Shown here: positions 9,080-18,691 of the stretch, in pieces
Layout: every line of letters starts with the position of its first letter
How positions within the stretch are numbered: the stretch's first letter is position 1
NCBI GenBank assembly: GCA_007119175.1
Contig: SKQC01000363.1
Location: forward strand, 1 to 41,773
Origin: Myxococcales bacterium
Lineage (GTDB): Bacteria; Myxococcota_A; Bradymonadia; Bradymonadales; Bradymonadaceae
Direction of reading: 5' to 3'
DNA length: 41,773 nt
Notes under the pieces: generated by a model
What the model was told of the DNA's origin: nothing
Database searches by the model: none
Seen by the model: only the letters and a program-made list of their open reading frames with translations
Translations under genes and position numbers: made by a program

Positions 9080-10510
9080 TTAGTCGACGGCGTCTCGCCG
9101 TGCCATCCGAATTTCGGTAGAGACCGTTTCCGCCTCTTCATCATAAACCTCACAGCGATAACTCACCACCGGTTCATCGCCGTCGAACAGCAGCGAAGGC
9201 CGCTGCCCGCATGCGGCGAGACTTTCCCCAGAATCGATTTCCTCGTGAGACCACGTACCGTCTTCCCGATAGGCAAAAATCACCGCTGTGTCCTCGGCAG
9301 CGCAATCCCCAAGTCCATTGGCGGCCACCGTACAGCGATAATAGGCAGCGGCGAGCGTTCCCTGTGGCGACTGGGCAAGCGACGGACTATAGCCCTCGTC
9401 GTAAGTGGAGTCACCGATCGTACTTCCATCGGTAAACTCCCAGGCGCTGGCCGATTCAAATTCCTCCCACTCTTTCAGCGACGCCATTCGTGGCGTTCCC
9501 AATTCGCTGTCATAAAACATCACATGAAGCTCGCCAGTATCCGGATCGAGGACGACCCCCGGTTCTTCTTCATTTCCCTGATTAAAGAGCTGGACCTGTT
9601 TCCACTCCCCGTCGACTCGCCAGGCGACCCAGTATCCCAGGCGCTCCTCGATATTGCTCTCCGTCGGTGTGTAATAGGCAATGATCGGCTCGTCGTCATC
9701 ATTGAAGAGCAACCTGTTGTACTGGCCGGCCCCGTTGGCCCATTCCACCGCTTCGGGCTCCCAACTTCCCCCGGTGCGGTGAACGAATTCCAGATCGGCT
9801 CGACGAAAATCATCTACCTGAAGGCCCCCGAAATGCACGTCGCGATAGGCGACGGCGGGCTGATTTTGAGAATCGAAGGCCAAACCGGGGTGATATCCGA
9901 CGACATACCCGGCATCGGCGGCCGCATGACCTGTCGCCGCCTCATCGCTCGTCGACACCGCCGTTTCGTGACTCCAGTCGCCCTCTCCCTCCCGATACAA
10001 CACGCCGACGTCATTGACTCCGCAATACTCTACCATCTGGGAGATCGGCTCCCCGGTCATCGTCACCACTACCGCCTGGCCCTCTGCGTCGTATCCCAGA
10101 TCCAGCCCCTGAGGGGCACTGAGAAAGGGTTTTGCGTGGATCAGCTCATCACTCCAGTCGCCCCCCGGTGAGCGCTCCATATAGTGAAGCGGCCACAGCA
10201 CGCGGTTGGGCGGCTCGTCCATATCAAGCTCGTCGCAGGGCTCACCGGTCTCGGGAGTCATCTCAAAAAACGCCAGCCCAATCGTACCGTCGTCACTTCG
10301 GGCCATTCGGAGTTGAAAGCCCGCCTCCTCATCAAAGGGAACGGTCTCCGTCTCCCAGGGATCCTCGACAGGATCGGGGCGAGGCGGAGGATCGTCATTT
10401 TGATTCTGATTTACCTCCTCTTGCTCTTCCTCCCCGCAGCCCATCACCGCTACCCCTACAACCAGTGCTGTACACAGGCTGAGTGCGACTACCGCTAAGG
10501 CATATCGCAT
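9080..10510 (-). CDS. Predicted lipoprotein, repetitive beta-strand rich
   Basis: Start MRYALAVVALSLCTALVVGVAVMGC|GEEE (an alternative upstream ATG is at 10537). Repeated segments of the type 'PSLAQSPQGTLAAAYYRC', 'PSLLFDGDEPVVSYRCE' and 'PGLAFDSQNQPAVAYRDV' are suggestive of propeller-like blades. Confidence 0.8.
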   Translation of the reverse strand: MRYALAVVALSLCTALVVGVAVMGCGEEEQEEVNQNQNDDPPPRPDPVEDPWETETVPFDEEAGFQLRMARSDDGTIGLAFFEMTPETGEPCDELDMDEPPNRVLWPLHYMERSPGGDWSDELIHAKPFLSAPQGLDLGYDAEGQAVVVTMTGEPISQMVEYCGVNDVGVLYREGEGDWSHETAVSTSDEAATGHAAADAGYVVGYHPGLAFDSQNQPAVAYRDVHFGGLQVDDFRRADLEFVHRTGGSWEPEAVEWANGAGQYNRLLFNDDDEPIIAYYTPTESNIEERLGYWVAWRVDGEWKQVQLFNQGNEEEPGVVLDPDTGELHVMFYDSELGTPRMASLKEWEEFESASAWEFTDGSTIGDSTYDEGYSPSLAQSPQGTLAAAYYRCTVAANGLGDCAAEDTAVIFAYREDGTWSHEEIDSGESLAACGQRPSLLFDGDEPVVSYRCEVYDEEAETVSTEIRMARRDAVD

Positions 10511-12609
10511 GTTTGGTCGTTTTCGTTGATCACGCATGGCGGTTCCTCACAGATATCGGAGACTTTCTCGATGCAAAAGCGGTATTGTTGATCTGGATCC
10601 CACGCTCGGGTGTCCTCGTTGACGGTTCGTCCGTCCTCCAGCAGCTCCAGGCGATCACGAACCAAAATATAATAGTCGTCATCGTCGTGGTGCTGTGATG
10701 AATACAGACACTCATTGCCCGGGTCCAGCCCTCCCAGTGTCATACTCCGGGCCGGGTGGCTATCCTCGTAGTCGCTAAATACCAGGGTATGCCACAGCGA
10801 TGTTCGGTTGTGCAGATTCATGACGTAATCGACTGGACCGGCATCGATTTCGTAATGGAAGGCAATAGTGCAGTCCTCCTCAGGACAGGGGTGTTCGTAG
10901 CGAAACCAGTCCATGTCGTTTTGGTAGCCCACACTGCCAGTGATCCAGTCCCCGCTGCCACAGCACTCTGGCTCATCACCGGTGCAGTCGAGCACATCGA
11001 CGGTCGTTGCAAATGCTTGGTTCTCTGAGATTGGAAGAGAACTTTCCACCTCGTTGGTAAACAGGTTATTCGGCTCGTTGGTGTCGGGATTGTCGCGGAT
11101 CCGTACCTCCAGATCGTAGCGAAGCTGAGGCTGTGCGGCCTGAGATTGAAAGTCGCTGGCACGCAGATAAATGGCGTCGCCGCCGAAAATCGGCGCCGAT
11201 ATCACCGCCCGGTTGCGATCCGGTCTCGTATCTGGCGAGGCGACGCACTCCGGGAGAAAATCGGGGCAGTCATAGCGTCGCTGTACTTGATTTCCCCCAC
11301 ATACCCCTTCCTGCAAACACGATCTGGGTGCCGCACAGGTATTTGTCGATGGATTGCATTGCTCGTTATAACCCGCGCAATCGAGCTCGTCGGCGCAGGG
11401 AAGCTCCAAAAATTCGCAGTCGTCATCCGCTTCACAGGGGCTCTCATGGTGGGGACGTACCATCATCAGATTGGCCTGTAATTCGTGGGAGAGATCCCAT
11501 TTTTCCTCATTTGATAGGTCGTCGGTATCAAAGACCATCTCCGCTTCCAATAGCCCGTTTTCACATCCCTCGATGGGGATTCGAAACCAGTCGATATCAC
11601 CGGGCGCACTGATCGTTCCCCAGGTGCTCAAGGTCTCGCTCCACCCGGAGCCGCAACTGACCGCAGACTCGCTCAGGTCGGTGGCTTGCTCAGGCGTGTC
11701 ATTCGGTTCGTTTGGATCGATATCTTCGATGATGTCCAGGGTCAGCTCGTAGGGCGTCTCGAGGTCGGCGTCGACGTCGTCCATATCTCGAACCACCACG
11801 AAGTAGGTTCCGGCTCCCTGCACGGCGACCAGGCGCTCAATTTCCGTCGCTTCCGTTTGCGACGATGCATTCTCCACTGTAGCCAGCACCTCGCCGTCGT
11901 CGCTGTGGACCTCGGCTTCGATCTGATATTGCAGCGGATCTGCTTCCAACTGCAGATGCAATAATTCACGATCGTCGAGATCGATTGAGTACCAGTCCTC
12001 GTCTCCTCGACAGGCGATATAACCCTGTGTGGTGTCTCCATCCTGTACCTGGGTGGCCTCTTCGGCAGTGTTATTGGGCTCGTTGCCGTCGGGATTTGCC
12101 CGGGTATCGATCTCGAGTTCATAGTGGTGATTAAAATCCTGGTTATTCTCCGTGTAATCGCGAAGGGCCACCAGGTAGTCCCCTGGCTCCAGACACTCCA
12201 ACGCCTGTAATGGCTGGGGCATACCGATCTCGTCGAGATTGGCACGGGCCACCACTTCACCGGAATCACCTCCCTGATCTTCGTAGATGGAGTACGTCAG
12301 TTCCACCGGCGTAAGCCCGGTACTCATCCCCGCCGAGATATCAATGATGGGTTCAGCGGCCTCAAGGGAAAACGAATACCACTCCTGATGACCGACCGGG
12401 CAGATATAGCCGGTCGTCACCTCACCAATGCTAAGTGAGGCCGCATCCTCGGGGGTATTATTATCTCCGCGCTCACACTGCACGGAGGGGTCTTCGTTAT
12501 TCGGATCGCCATTTTCCCCCTCTCCGTTTTCCGTGCACGCCACGGCAAATAAAAGAAGAAGAGAAAGGACGAACCATTTATGGCCACAGACAATGCTCAT
12601 CGGCATCAA
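10495..12609 (-). CDS. Lipoprotein with tandem PPC-like (pre-peptidase C-terminal) modules
   Basis: Lipobox LLLLFAVAC|TENG. About four repeats of NEPNN/DT..A..L......G.......D.DWY/FS/R (GYICPVGHQEWYSF; EPNNTAEEATQVQDGDTTQGYIACRGDEDWYSI; EPNDTPEQATDL...PGDIDWFRI; EPNNLF...NDMDWFRY), plus a Cys-rich insert. Confidence 0.8.
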   Translation of the reverse strand: MMPMSIVCGHKWFVLSLLLLFAVACTENGEGENGDPNNEDPSVQCERGDNNTPEDAASLSIGEVTTGYICPVGHQEWYSFSLEAAEPIIDISAGMSTGLTPVELTYSIYEDQGGDSGEVVARANLDEIGMPQPLQALECLEPGDYLVALRDYTENNQDFNHHYELEIDTRANPDGNEPNNTAEEATQVQDGDTTQGYIACRGDEDWYSIDLDDRELLHLQLEADPLQYQIEAEVHSDDGEVLATVENASSQTEATEIERLVAVQGAGTYFVVVRDMDDVDADLETPYELTLDIIEDIDPNEPNDTPEQATDLSESAVSCGSGWSETLSTWGTISAPGDIDWFRIPIEGCENGLLEAEMVFDTDDLSNEEKWDLSHELQANLMMVRPHHESPCEADDDCEFLELPCADELDCAGYNEQCNPSTNTCAAPRSCLQEGVCGGNQVQRRYDCPDFLPECVASPDTRPDRNRAVISAPIFGGDAIYLRASDFQSQAAQPQLRYDLEVRIRDNPDTNEPNNLFTNEVESSLPISENQAFATTVDVLDCTGDEPECCGSGDWITGSVGYQNDMDWFRYEHPCPEEDCTIAFHYEIDAGPVDYVMNLHNRTSLWHTLVFSDYEDSHPARSMTLGGLDPGNECLYSSQHHDDDDYYILVRDRLELLEDGRTVNEDTRAWDPDQQYRFCIEKVSDICEEPPCVINENDQTCDMP

Positions 12610-14689
12610 ACTCCCCGACCTCGACGAAATCGTCTTCGGTCAAATGTACTTTTCCTGATGGTGGATTTTTATAATCGCCGTCGGGATCGTAATTCGCCAT
12701 TACACAGGCGAAACGATAGGTCCCGGACGCCGATGGATCATCGTATGGAACTTCACTGGTATACAGCAGAATTCGGTTCCAGTTATTTCCCGGATATACG
12801 GCCCGCTTATTCGGCAGGGTGGGTACCAGGGTAATATTGCTGACTCGATACTGATAGCAGGTCTGGGGCCCGGAACGTGGAATCTTTTCGGTCTGGTAAC
12901 GATATGCGACCTGTGAGCGGACATGATTGCTATCGCAGCGCGGGTCGGTATTGGCCAGCACCTCTTGCTTATTGGTCACCCCATTTAACGAATAGTCCTC
13001 GTGAGTATCGTCTCGTGTCGGGTCGGTACGGAAACGGGCTTCCACAAAATCGGGCAGACCGTCGCCGGCGGTGTCGACACCGCGCTGTGAGGTGCCGAAA
13101 TAGACCTCCTCACAATCGTGCATTCCATCGCCGGTTCGGTCTGCGTAATCGCAGCGACCGTCGCCGTTTAAGTCCGGACAATCACAGAGACCGTCTTCGT
13201 TGTTGTCGACGCAATCACGGCCGTATTCGCTTAGACACGGGGTATCGGGATCGGTGACACAGTCGCAGATCCCATCGCCATTAGAGTCGAAGAGGCAATC
13301 ACAGAGGCCGTCTCCATTGGAGTCGATACAGGGCGGTGGGATGTAACAATCGGAGTCATCGGGATCGAGGGGATCGAGGCCCGAGTCCCGAAAGCGCCAT
13401 TCCAGATAATCGCTGAGACCATCTCCGTCAGTGTCACGGTCAAGAGGATCGGTGCCGATGGAAAACTCCATCATATCTGCCAATCCGTCGCCATCGGTAT
13501 CGATAAGCGGCTCGCCGCACTCGGGCACCCCGCTTCCATTGACGTCGACGAATAGCTCGGGCTCCAGCAACCCCTCCCGGACCTGGGTGGCTAAATCGAG
13601 CTCTTCTGATTCCTCCTCTTCTTCCGAAGCATCGCCGTTTTCTTCTTCGTCTTGTGGCTCCTCCGGTGGCAGATCAGCGGGCCGAAAGGGGATATCGTCA
13701 TCGGGAACCACGATTTGCTCACTGTCGACGACGGTATTTAGATTCGTCGCCCCGAGCGTCTCCAATGTAAAAATCCGGCGTAGCTCCGTGAACTCGGCAA
13801 AGAGAAAATTGAGCTCGCCCTGGTTTTCAAACCCCCGGTAGTTGCCGCCGCCGACCTCCGCCATATCGCTGAGAAGCGCCTCCGCCTGGTCGTCAACCAC
13901 GGCCACTCCGGTGGATAAAAAGGCGGTGTGGAACGAAAACTCACCGACCCGGAAGGTATTGGCCAGATCGACCATGGCGTCGACGGAGTCCATGATCCGG
14001 CCGTGGGTCTGTTCCCGCCCTTCCCCGCCGTCGACATTGGGGATGCCGTCGGAGAGGAAAATGACCATATATTTGCTCAGCGGTAGTGATTCCAGGCTCT
14101 GATCGAGAAGTTCTGTGCGGAGCTGAAAATACCCCTCATCCAGAGCATTGAGGTAGTTGGTGGTGGCCGCCGTCTCGCGCAGCGCAGCGGTTCCCTCAAG
14201 GAGCCGATCGCGATCGTCGGTAAAATAATCAGTGGGTAACCCCGTGTCGTCGTCGATGATAGCCACCGTCGACTGTGATTCGCCATCAAAGCGATTGATT
14301 CCGAATTCCACCGCCCCCGGAGCTTCGTCAAGCAGTCGCTCCCAGGTCTCTCGCACGGCCCGTTCGCGGTTCGTCTCCCCCGTCACTGGATCGGGGGGAT
14401 CGACGACCTCCATAGAACTGGAGGTATCGACGATAAACAAAACTCGCATTGGAAACCGCAGCTCATCGGGGGGACTTGTGCAGATCTCGCCGCGAATTTC
14501 CAGCTTGTCGTCGCGATGGACCTGCTCGCTTGGTCCCTCTTCAAGATCCGCGTCAGTACAGGTAATGATCGCCGGCGACAGGGCCACTGCCGCCAGCAGA
14601 AATATCGCGGCCGGCCAGCGCCATAAGTCCCGGCGCCACTTATTGGTGTGCTGCAAGCTCACGTTCGCAATTCCTCGTCGTAGCGTCAT
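12578..14689 (-). CDS. VWA-domain protein with Ca-binding (TSP3/dockerin-like) repeats
   Basis: MIDAS DTSSS in MRVLFIVDTSSSMEVV and VIFLSDGIPNVDG. DxDxDGxxD-type repeats (DTDGDGLADMMEFSIGTDPLDRDTDGDGLSDYLEW; DSNGDGLCDC). Possible lipobox SPAIITC. Confidence 0.88.
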   Translation of the reverse strand: MTLRRGIANVSLQHTNKWRRDLWRWPAAIFLLAAVALSPAIITCTDADLEEGPSEQVHRDDKLEIRGEICTSPPDELRFPMRVLFIVDTSSSMEVVDPPDPVTGETNRERAVRETWERLLDEAPGAVEFGINRFDGESQSTVAIIDDDTGLPTDYFTDDRDRLLEGTAALRETAATTNYLNALDEGYFQLRTELLDQSLESLPLSKYMVIFLSDGIPNVDGGEGREQTHGRIMDSVDAMVDLANTFRVGEFSFHTAFLSTGVAVVDDQAEALLSDMAEVGGGNYRGFENQGELNFLFAEFTELRRIFTLETLGATNLNTVVDSEQIVVPDDDIPFRPADLPPEEPQDEEENGDASEEEEESEELDLATQVREGLLEPELFVDVNGSGVPECGEPLIDTDGDGLADMMEFSIGTDPLDRDTDGDGLSDYLEWRFRDSGLDPLDPDDSDCYIPPPCIDSNGDGLCDCLFDSNGDGICDCVTDPDTPCLSEYGRDCVDNNEDGLCDCPDLNGDGRCDYADRTGDGMHDCEEVYFGTSQRGVDTAGDGLPDFVEARFRTDPTRDDTHEDYSLNGVTNKQEVLANTDPRCDSNHVRSQVAYRYQTEKIPRSGPQTCYQYRVSNITLVPTLPNKRAVYPGNNWNRILLYTSEVPYDDPSASGTYRFACVMANYDPDGDYKNPPSGKVHLTEDDFVEVGEFDADEHCLWP

Positions 14690-16770
14690 TCGTCGTCGCC
14701 ATCGTCATCGATGCCGGCACAACTTTCGCACGCCTCGGCAAGATCGTCGAGCAGGTCCTCTAAGAGAACCCGCTCCCATGGGCGATGGCAGTCACTGGAG
14801 GGGTCGAAGCTGCCCATGGGGACGAAGAATCCATACGATTGCTCCGGAAGCCGGAGCCGCGCCGAGCTGTCGATATGCCGTCCCATCAGCGCAAAGATCT
14901 CGTCGGGGTGAAATAGGCGATTATCCAGGGTGATACGCGGGGGCATACACTCCTCGACCATATCGGCCAGGTCACTGCGGTCGGCCAACTCCCCCTCGTC
15001 ATAATCAAAATATCCACACTCGGAAATCGTCTGCAGGCGCCGATAAAAGTCGTCGGCCCGGGCCTCCAAATTATCCGAAGTAACGTCGATCACCCCGTCC
15101 TCTGGGTATTTTGTCTGACCGTCATACAGGGCTTCAAAGCAGGCTACTTTGTGGATTCCTCCCACGCCGCCCATCTCGGTAAGCCGATCATGAGCATAAA
15201 TCTTGACCCGATTCCGGCCGCGCTCCCGGGGCAATTCGGTGGGCGCCATCTGGATGCGCTGGATGTCATAGTCATAGCACCGGCGTTCGTCGGTGCCACT
15301 GCTGCCGATGCGATCGACCTCGCCTAGTCCATGGTCATCGAGATCGTAGAGAATTCGCTCCGACCGATAGGCTGCTTCACTCGAGATCTGTGGGTGAACA
15401 CCACCGCGGACGGCGTCGAAATTGGAGACGCCATCGAAACTATCGTCGCGATCGCCGTCGACGGTCAATGGATCGAGGCCCAGGAGCACCTTGAGACGAT
15501 CGGGAATTCCATCGCCGGAGGTGTCGGGAGTGTTTAAGTCCGTGCCCAGATAATCCTCCTCACAAACCGTCAGTCCGTCGCCGGTGAGATCCGAGGAGTC
15601 GCGGCACGTCAGCGCCGGGCGCTCCGGATCGGTGGGGTCAAATCCCTCATTGCGAAACTGCCATTCGAAAAAATCACTATAGCCATCGTCGTCGGTATCC
15701 CAATCGAATGGGTCGGTGCCGATCTCGCGCTCCAGGGCATCAGAGAGCCCGTCTCCGTCGCTGTCGGGCTCCAGCCCCTCTTCGGTTCGCACCGCATTTT
15801 CATTATGGGCGATCATCGTATGGAGCCCGTATTGGGCGGGCATACTGGAGACATTGATGCGAAGATAATCGGAGTCGCCCTGCTCAAGGTTGATATCCTG
15901 GAAGATCCCTTCTCCGGCAGTGGCCATTTCCCTCAATAACCCGCTGGCCGCCTCCCGCTCGTAGCCGAACTCCTCGGCGACATCGCCACAGATCTGCTGA
16001 ACGACATGAACCGGCGAAAAAAGCAGTGTCGTATTCATATTGAGTCGACCCACATCGTATAACTCGCCCAATTCCATGAGCTCATCGACCCGGGCCAGTA
16101 TCTGTTCGGGCTGATTGTAGGGCTGACACGGCGTGTGCTCGACGTATTCCCCGTCCGGGATATCGAGATCTGTATTACACACTCCATACAGACTGTCCGG
16201 CGGTCCGCTGGAGTCGCATCCTGCGGTGCACACCGGCTCTGGAACTCCGTCGCTGACGAAGTTGACGATATAACGGGTTCGCGCTCGCTCTCTGGGATCA
16301 GTCTCGCGCATTTCTTCTTCAAGCATTCGCCCGGTACTGGCCAGAACTCCTTGATAATCTGTGGCATTGCCCAGCCCCTGAGCCGGATCGAGAAATTCCT
16401 GTATATCATCGATATCGCGGGTAAAGCCGGTCTCGCGCACCCAGGTGGAAAACCCAATAAATGCAAACTCGGCATTGGGAATGGCGCGAATATCCTCGAC
16501 GGCCGCCTGCAGGGCCTCAAAGCGCCGGTTTTCACTGTCCAGACATTGCAGTGAATAAGATTGGTCGAGCACAAAGACGACCTTGACCGGGAAAGTCACA
16601 TCGCCGCTGGGTTCGGTGCAATATTCGCCCGTGATGCGCAAAAGATTGTCGATCTCCTCCTCTTCTTCCAGTTGCCCTTGTTGAAGTCTGGCTTCGGAAC
16701 ACCCCGTGGAGGTGACGGCCAGCAAGGCCATAGCGAGGAGCACGAAGAGAGCGGGAATTCGTGTATTCAT
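14686..16770 (-). CDS. VWA-domain lipoprotein with Ca-binding repeats, paralogue of the preceding gene
   Basis: Lipobox LLAVTSTGC|SEAR. VWA motif VKVVFVLDQSYSLQ and VNFVSDGVPEPV. Repeats DSDGDGLSDALEREIGTDPFDWDTDDDGYSDFFEW. Four-base ATGA overlap with the next gene. Confidence 0.9.
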   Translation of the reverse strand: MNTRIPALFVLLAMALLAVTSTGCSEARLQQGQLEEEEEIDNLLRITGEYCTEPSGDVTFPVKVVFVLDQSYSLQCLDSENRRFEALQAAVEDIRAIPNAEFAFIGFSTWVRETGFTRDIDDIQEFLDPAQGLGNATDYQGVLASTGRMLEEEMRETDPRERARTRYIVNFVSDGVPEPVCTAGCDSSGPPDSLYGVCNTDLDIPDGEYVEHTPCQPYNQPEQILARVDELMELGELYDVGRLNMNTTLLFSPVHVVQQICGDVAEEFGYEREAASGLLREMATAGEGIFQDINLEQGDSDYLRINVSSMPAQYGLHTMIAHNENAVRTEEGLEPDSDGDGLSDALEREIGTDPFDWDTDDDGYSDFFEWQFRNEGFDPTDPERPALTCRDSSDLTGDGLTVCEEDYLGTDLNTPDTSGDGIPDRLKVLLGLDPLTVDGDRDDSFDGVSNFDAVRGGVHPQISSEAAYRSERILYDLDDHGLGEVDRIGSSGTDERRCYDYDIQRIQMAPTELPRERGRNRVKIYAHDRLTEMGGVGGIHKVACFEALYDGQTKYPEDGVIDVTSDNLEARADDFYRRLQTISECGYFDYDEGELADRSDLADMVEECMPPRITLDNRLFHPDEIFALMGRHIDSSARLRLPEQSYGFFVPMGSFDPSSDCHRPWERVLLEDLLDDLAEACESCAGIDDDGDDE

Positions 16771-16804
16771 GGCAGATGAATCACTGAGCAGAAGGGGCCA
16801 GCAT

Positions 16805-16842
16805 AAAAAGGTACGGCCCGGCCCAATCGGCCGGGCCGTACC
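16805..16842 (-). terminator. Rho-independent terminator (minus strand)
   Basis: Perfect 14-bp stem GGTACGGCCCGGCC/GGCCGGGCCGTACC with a 5-nt loop. On the minus strand it is followed by TTTTTATGC, downstream of the TSP3 gene. Confidence 0.85.
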
Positions 16843-16867
16843 AGAGTTTTAGGTGGTACTCCACCGA

Positions 16868-18244
16868 TCAGGCCTCGGCAGGCTCTGTTCGGGGCCGACG
16901 GATTGCGAACAATCCGAAGAGAGCGAAGACCAATGCAAGCGTGGTCCCACCAGCGCCACCAGTCGACGAGCAGGAAGAGGGCTCTTCTGGAAGCTCACCA
17001 GCTTCCCCGTCGACGGTAATGGTGCTCGTCGCCGTCGCCGTCTGGTTGAGTTCACCGGTGACCCGGTCTTCCCAGATGGTTTCGACTTCCAGCCTCACTT
17101 CGTACTCACCGGGCAGATCGGCCATCAGATGCGGCACGTCATCGCCGACGTATCGATACTCGAAGGGAGTGGAAATAGTGGTCGTCCCGTTGGGGTCGAC
17201 AATACGAGCATCGGAGCCGTCGGGCGCCGAGGTCAGAGACCACTGATAGCGAAGCGCCAGGTTGCGTTGATTGGCGAAAAGGCGCAGGCGAACCGGTGTT
17301 ACCGTCTCACCGAGCATCGGCGGGCTATAAGCGTATAGCGGCTGCTCTGGGTCGAGGCAGTTATCGTGGTCGCCATCGACGACGAAACAGAAGGTGTCAT
17401 CACAGGCATCGCCGACACCGTCGCGATCGGAGTCGGTTTGGTCGGGATTGTACTCATAGGGGCAGTTGTCGAATTCATTGGGAATGCCATCGCCGGAGAT
17501 ATCCGAGCTGCAGGCATCGCCAATTCCGTCGCCAGCCATATCTTCCTGGTCGGGATTGTAGTGGTTCGGGCAGTTGTCGAGATGATCGTAGACCCCGTCG
17601 CCCGACGAGTCGCGGAAGCAGGAGTCGCTATCGGGAGCATCTTCGGTATCGGGATCCCAGACCACGAACGGGCAGGGATCTTCCTCGTTGGGAATTCCGT
17701 TTCCGTTGATATCATCGGAGCACGCATCGCCTACGCCATCACCGGAGGTATCTTCTTGCTCCGGGTTAAATACGTAGGGGCAATTATCTTCCTCATTGGG
17801 AATGCCGTCGCCGGAGATATCCGGGTCACATGCATCGCCGATGCCATTGCCGTTCGTGTCGGTCTGGTCGGGGTTGTTATGATCGGGGCAGTTATCACAG
17901 GCATCACCGACGCCGTCACCGGAGGTGTCGGTCTGGTCGGGGTTGTATTCAAATGGACAATTATCGAAGCTGTCACCGACACCATCGCCGCTATAATCGT
18001 CCTGGGACTGATAGGCGTCACCCAGGTCGGTGTTGGCGATCAGGATCGACCCGCCGCCACCGCCGTTTCCACCGCTTAGCTCGGGAGTTCCGCAATCATC
18101 AAATCGCGCATCGCACTCAAACGGTGGATCATCATCGTCTTCGCCTTCTTCTTCCTCCTGATTATCGGCCAACACGACCGATGGCGCCGTGAACGCTGTT
18201 GCCGCAAAAAAAGCACAGAAAAGAAATATCAAGTTCTTCTTCAT
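16868..18244 (-). CDS. Thrombospondin type 3 repeat protein with MYXO-CTERM-like C-terminus
   Basis: Signal peptide MKKNLIFLFCAFFAATAFTAPSVVLA. Repeated DxSGDGVGDACDNCPxxxNPDQTD motifs. C-terminus SSCSSTGGAGGTTLALVFALFGLFAIRRPR (Cys, Gly-rich, TM, Arg). Confidence 0.9.
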   Translation of the reverse strand: MKKNLIFLFCAFFAATAFTAPSVVLADNQEEEEGEDDDDPPFECDARFDDCGTPELSGGNGGGGGSILIANTDLGDAYQSQDDYSGDGVGDSFDNCPFEYNPDQTDTSGDGVGDACDNCPDHNNPDQTDTNGNGIGDACDPDISGDGIPNEEDNCPYVFNPEQEDTSGDGVGDACSDDINGNGIPNEEDPCPFVVWDPDTEDAPDSDSCFRDSSGDGVYDHLDNCPNHYNPDQEDMAGDGIGDACSSDISGDGIPNEFDNCPYEYNPDQTDSDRDGVGDACDDTFCFVVDGDHDNCLDPEQPLYAYSPPMLGETVTPVRLRLFANQRNLALRYQWSLTSAPDGSDARIVDPNGTTTISTPFEYRYVGDDVPHLMADLPGEYEVRLEVETIWEDRVTGELNQTATATSTITVDGEAGELPEEPSSCSSTGGAGGTTLALVFALFGLFAIRRPRTEPAEA

Positions 18245-18691
18245 GTTCAGATCTCCCAGTAAAGAGGGTTATCGCCGACCCAGTTTCACCTACACATTCG
18301 GTGAGCACAGCTACGTGCAACCAATGCTCCTTTCATTTATCATGCGCCAAATCATATCAGATTCCGATTCCCATTCCAATGTCGAGGACCGGAAACGACG
18401 ATCCGCAGATCGGTATTTGTCAATCGGCAGTGCCGTCGCCGGGAAATTTCCGTCGACGCCACTGTGTTGATACGAGGAGTTTGAGCCGAGACTCACGGCG
18501 ACGCCAATCACGCCAAAACAAGTCCGGTCTGCTTGCCTTCCCGGCAACGCCCCTGCATCCTGACACTGAAATTCTGCGGACGTACGGTGTGCAACCGAGC
18601 CCGCCGGTGTGTCAGCGGCGCAAAAGATGCAGCCACCGCTGCACAGCTGGCATGCCGCCGGCTAAGGTCTACCGCGAGATTGAGATCGTTT

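Noticed and set aside
9062-10171. 369-aa plus-strand ORF
   Set aside because: Fully antisense to the lipoprotein at 9080-10510, with no recognisable motif.
17366-18079. 237-aa hydrophobic plus-strand ORF (GVGLVGIVLIGAVVEFIGNAIAGDI...) that looks like a membrane protein
   Set aside because: It is the antisense shadow of the TSP3 repeats; the hydrophobic periodicity comes from the reverse complement of Asp/Gly-rich codons, and the minus-strand frame has clear domain and signal features.
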